Source: Bacteroidales bacterium UBA6360 (GTDB lineage Bacteria; Bacteroidota; Bacteroidia; Bacteroidales; UBA932). From it: a stretch of DNA of 17,650 nt. The notes beneath the pieces are model-generated. The model ran no database searches. It saw nothing but the letters and a program-made list of their open reading frames with translations, and had not been told where the DNA came from. Shown in pieces: positions 16,147 through 17,650 of this stretch. The stretch's first letter is position 1; every line of letters begins with the position of its first letter. The stretch spans positions 26,062-43,711 of the forward strand of contig DJRM01000119.1 of the NCBI GenBank assembly GCA_002440085.1. The letters run 5' to 3'. A program made the translations under genes and the position numbers.

Positions 16147-17650
16147 ATGCAAAGTAAAGGTGCCATCAGATTCGTTGCAATCTGCCTTGCGCTCGCATGC
16201 CTCTGGCAGCTTTCGTTCTCTGTAGTCACAAGAGTGCAGGAACGCAAGGCCGACAAGTATGCGGAAAAGGCTGTCGAGGCTTTCAGCGCATCTGCGGATT
16301 TCAACTCTGTGTCGGACGAGGACAAGGCATACGTCCTTGATTCGATCTCAAAAGTAAACAACAGAAGGTTCCTTGATTCGATCTCAGCCGAGAAAGTTTA
16401 TTTCGGCTACACTTACAAGGATGTGAAAGTCAAGGACATCAACCTCGGTCTGGATCTTAAGGGCGGTATGAACGTGATGCTCCAGGTTCAGCTTGAGGAC
16501 CTCGTGAAGGCTCTTGCGGGCAACAGTCAGGATCCGCAGTTCCTTGCGGCCATCGACAGCGCGAAGGTTCGCAGCGTCAACTCAAGGGACAACTTCATCA
16601 CCCTTTTTGGAAAGGCTTGGCAGGAGACTGCCGGCGGCCGTCCGCTTTCGGACATATTCGCGACCTTCGACCTCAAGGACAAGGTGACGAGCCAGTCAAG
16701 CGACGCGGACGTTCTTTCAGTCATCGAAAAGGAATCGGAGAGCGCTATTTCCAACTCCTTCAACGTACTGAGAAACCGTATCGACCGTTTCGGAGTCACC
16801 CAGCCTAACATCCAGAAGCTCGGAAACAGCGGACGAATCCTCGTCGAACTCCCGGGCGTGAAGGAACCGGAGCGCGTGAGGAAGCTCCTTCAGGGAACCG
16901 CCTCGCTTGAGTTCTGGACGACCTTCCAGTTCTCCGAGATTGAGCCGTTCCTCACGGAGGCCAATGCCAAGCTCGCCGAGATTCTCCCGTCAACGGAGAC
17001 GGCGGTGGCCGTGACGGAAACCCAGCCTGCCGACAGCAGCGACATCCTTTCTCAGGAAGTCAACGCGGCGGCAAACGATAACGAGGAACTTGAGAACTAC
17101 AAGAAGCAGAATCCGCTCTTTGCCGTTCTCCGTCCTTCAGGCTACAACACCAACGCCTGCATCGGTTTCGCGAGCTACGCCGACACGGCTCTCGTGAACA
17201 AGTATCTCGCGATGCCTCAGGTTCGTGAATGCTTCCCGCACGAGTTCACCCCGATGTGGACAGTGAAGCCTTCAGACCAGATTCCGGGCGGCAACTACTT
17301 CGAGCTCGTCGCTATCAGGAACACATCCCGCGACGGCAAGGCTCCGCTTGACGGCGACGCTGTCACAGAGGCACGTGTACAGTACGGCGACGGCGGTGCG
17401 CGTCCTGAAGTTTCAATGTCAATGAACGCCGAAGGCGCACAGACATGGGCGCGTCTTACAAAGGACAACATCGGCCGTCAGGTGGCAATCGTGCTCGACG
17501 GAATGGTTTATTCATACCCGACGGTTCAGAGCGAAATTTCCGGCGGCTCGTCACAGATTACCGGTAACTTCACCCTCGAAGAGGCCGAGGACCTTGCAAA
17601 CGTCCTCAAGTCAGGCAAGCTCCCTGCGCCTGCGACCATCATTCAGGAGC
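16147..17650 (+). CDS. secDF: Protein translocase subunit SecD, probably the N-terminal part of a SecDF fusion (cut by window end)
   Basis: The first 501 codons are present, with no stop before the window edge. SecDF uses proton motive force to help the Sec translocon move proteins across the inner membrane. Visible features are an N-terminal membrane helix (about residues 7-27), the SecD signature LGLDLKGG at 100-107, the first periplasmic subdomain with RNRIDRFGVTQPNIQKLG and the stretch GRILVELPGVKEPERVRKLL. A phylum-typical insert rich in Ala, Glu and Asp follows (about 277-320). Then come the second half of the periplasmic domain (ARVQYGDGGARPEVSMSMN, then IAIVLDGMVYSYP-like sequence) and LKSGKLPAPATIIQE, which leads into the second membrane helix. 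In Bacteroidota SecD and SecF are normally one protein of about 1000 residues; the fusion here is inferred because the C-terminal half is outside the window. The ATG at 16147 directly precedes the basic and hydrophobic signal-anchor and follows an AT-rich leader. This gene is unrelated in function to the PUL. Confidence 0.95.
   Translation, partial: MQSKGAIRFVAICLALACLWQLSFSVVTRVQERKADKYAEKAVEAFSASADFNSVSDEDKAYVLDSISKVNNRRFLDSISAEKVYFGYTYKDVKVKDINLGLDLKGGMNVMLQVQLEDLVKALAGNSQDPQFLAAIDSAKVRSVNSRDNFITLFGKAWQETAGGRPLSDIFATFDLKDKVTSQSSDADVLSVIEKESESAISNSFNVLRNRIDRFGVTQPNIQKLGNSGRILVELPGVKEPERVRKLLQGTASLEFWTTFQFSEIEPFLTEANAKLAEILPSTETAVAVTETQPADSSDILSQEVNAAANDNEELENYKKQNPLFAVLRPSGYNTNACIGFASYADTALVNKYLAMPQVRECFPHEFTPMWTVKPSDQIPGGNYFELVAIRNTSRDGKAPLDGDAVTEARVQYGDGGARPEVSMSMNAEGAQTWARLTKDNIGRQVAIVLDGMVYSYPTVQSEISGGSSQITGNFTLEEAEDLANVLKSGKLPAPATIIQE
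16334..16386 (+). repeat. 17-base direct repeat with 36-base period inside secD
   Basis: TCCTTGATTCGATCTCA occurs exactly at 16334-16350 and again at 16370-16386. The period is 36 bases, or 12 codons, so frame is kept. It encodes two copies of LDSIS in the helix after the first membrane segment, just before the LGLDLKGG region. It may be a partial in-frame duplication. Confidence 0.85.

Noticed and set aside
1..17650. CRISPR array, tRNA/rRNA genes, insertion sequences, attachment sites or phage genes
   Set aside because: Nearly all of the window is covered by recognised coding sequence. No regularly spaced repeats, transposase or integrase motifs, or tRNA-like folds were seen, and there is no gene-free stretch longer than about 200 bases.

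Overview
The window is from the chromosome of a Gram-negative member of the Bacteroidota, almost certainly Bacteroidales. The evidence is a SusC/SusD pair, a one-protein hybrid two-component system (HTCS) of the Bacteroides type, lipoprotein signals, TAnnTTTG promoter boxes in place of E. coli-type -10 boxes, and SecD with the long periplasmic domain usual in this phylum. Coding DNA is fairly GC-rich and intergenic DNA is AT-rich. That would suit a higher-GC Bacteroidales lineage, but genus cannot be fixed from the sequence alone.

Positions 116-14328 hold a compact polysaccharide utilization locus (PUL). On the minus strand, reading leftward from about 8000, the probable operon is susC (7995-4724), susD (4702-2696), a surface lipoprotein lyase of the heparinase II/III fold (2675-618), and a 151-residue lipoprotein with a fibronectin-III-like domain (571-116). 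Gaps are 21, 20 and 46 bases. Divergent from susC is a 1340-residue HTCS (8198-12220, plus). A PL8-family polysaccharide lyase (14328-12181, minus) converges on the HTCS gene, and the two coding ends overlap by 40 bases. Expected flow, by analogy with known PULs: the lipoprotein lyase and SusCD cleave and import a uronic-acid polymer at the outer membrane, PL8 acts in the periplasm, and the HTCS senses a product there and activates transcription. Two uronate-polymer lyases suggest a glycosaminoglycan such as hyaluronan or chondroitin. No sulfatase or unsaturated-glucuronyl hydrolase is present here, so the substrate is inferred, not shown.

Positions 14482-17650 are housekeeping or envelope genes: a PD40 beta-propeller plus coiled-coil exported protein (15969-14482, minus), divergent from secDF (16147 to the window edge, plus, partial).

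The most notable observations are: a one-base frameshift in susC at an eight-base G homopolymer (phase variation, slippage, decay or assembly error); a short sequence shared just downstream of the susC and PL8 promoter boxes; an apparent loss of one catalytic-site arginine in the PL8 enzyme; and a charged helical insertion in SusD. I found no clearly new type of system. The locus is a recognisable but unusually minimal PUL.
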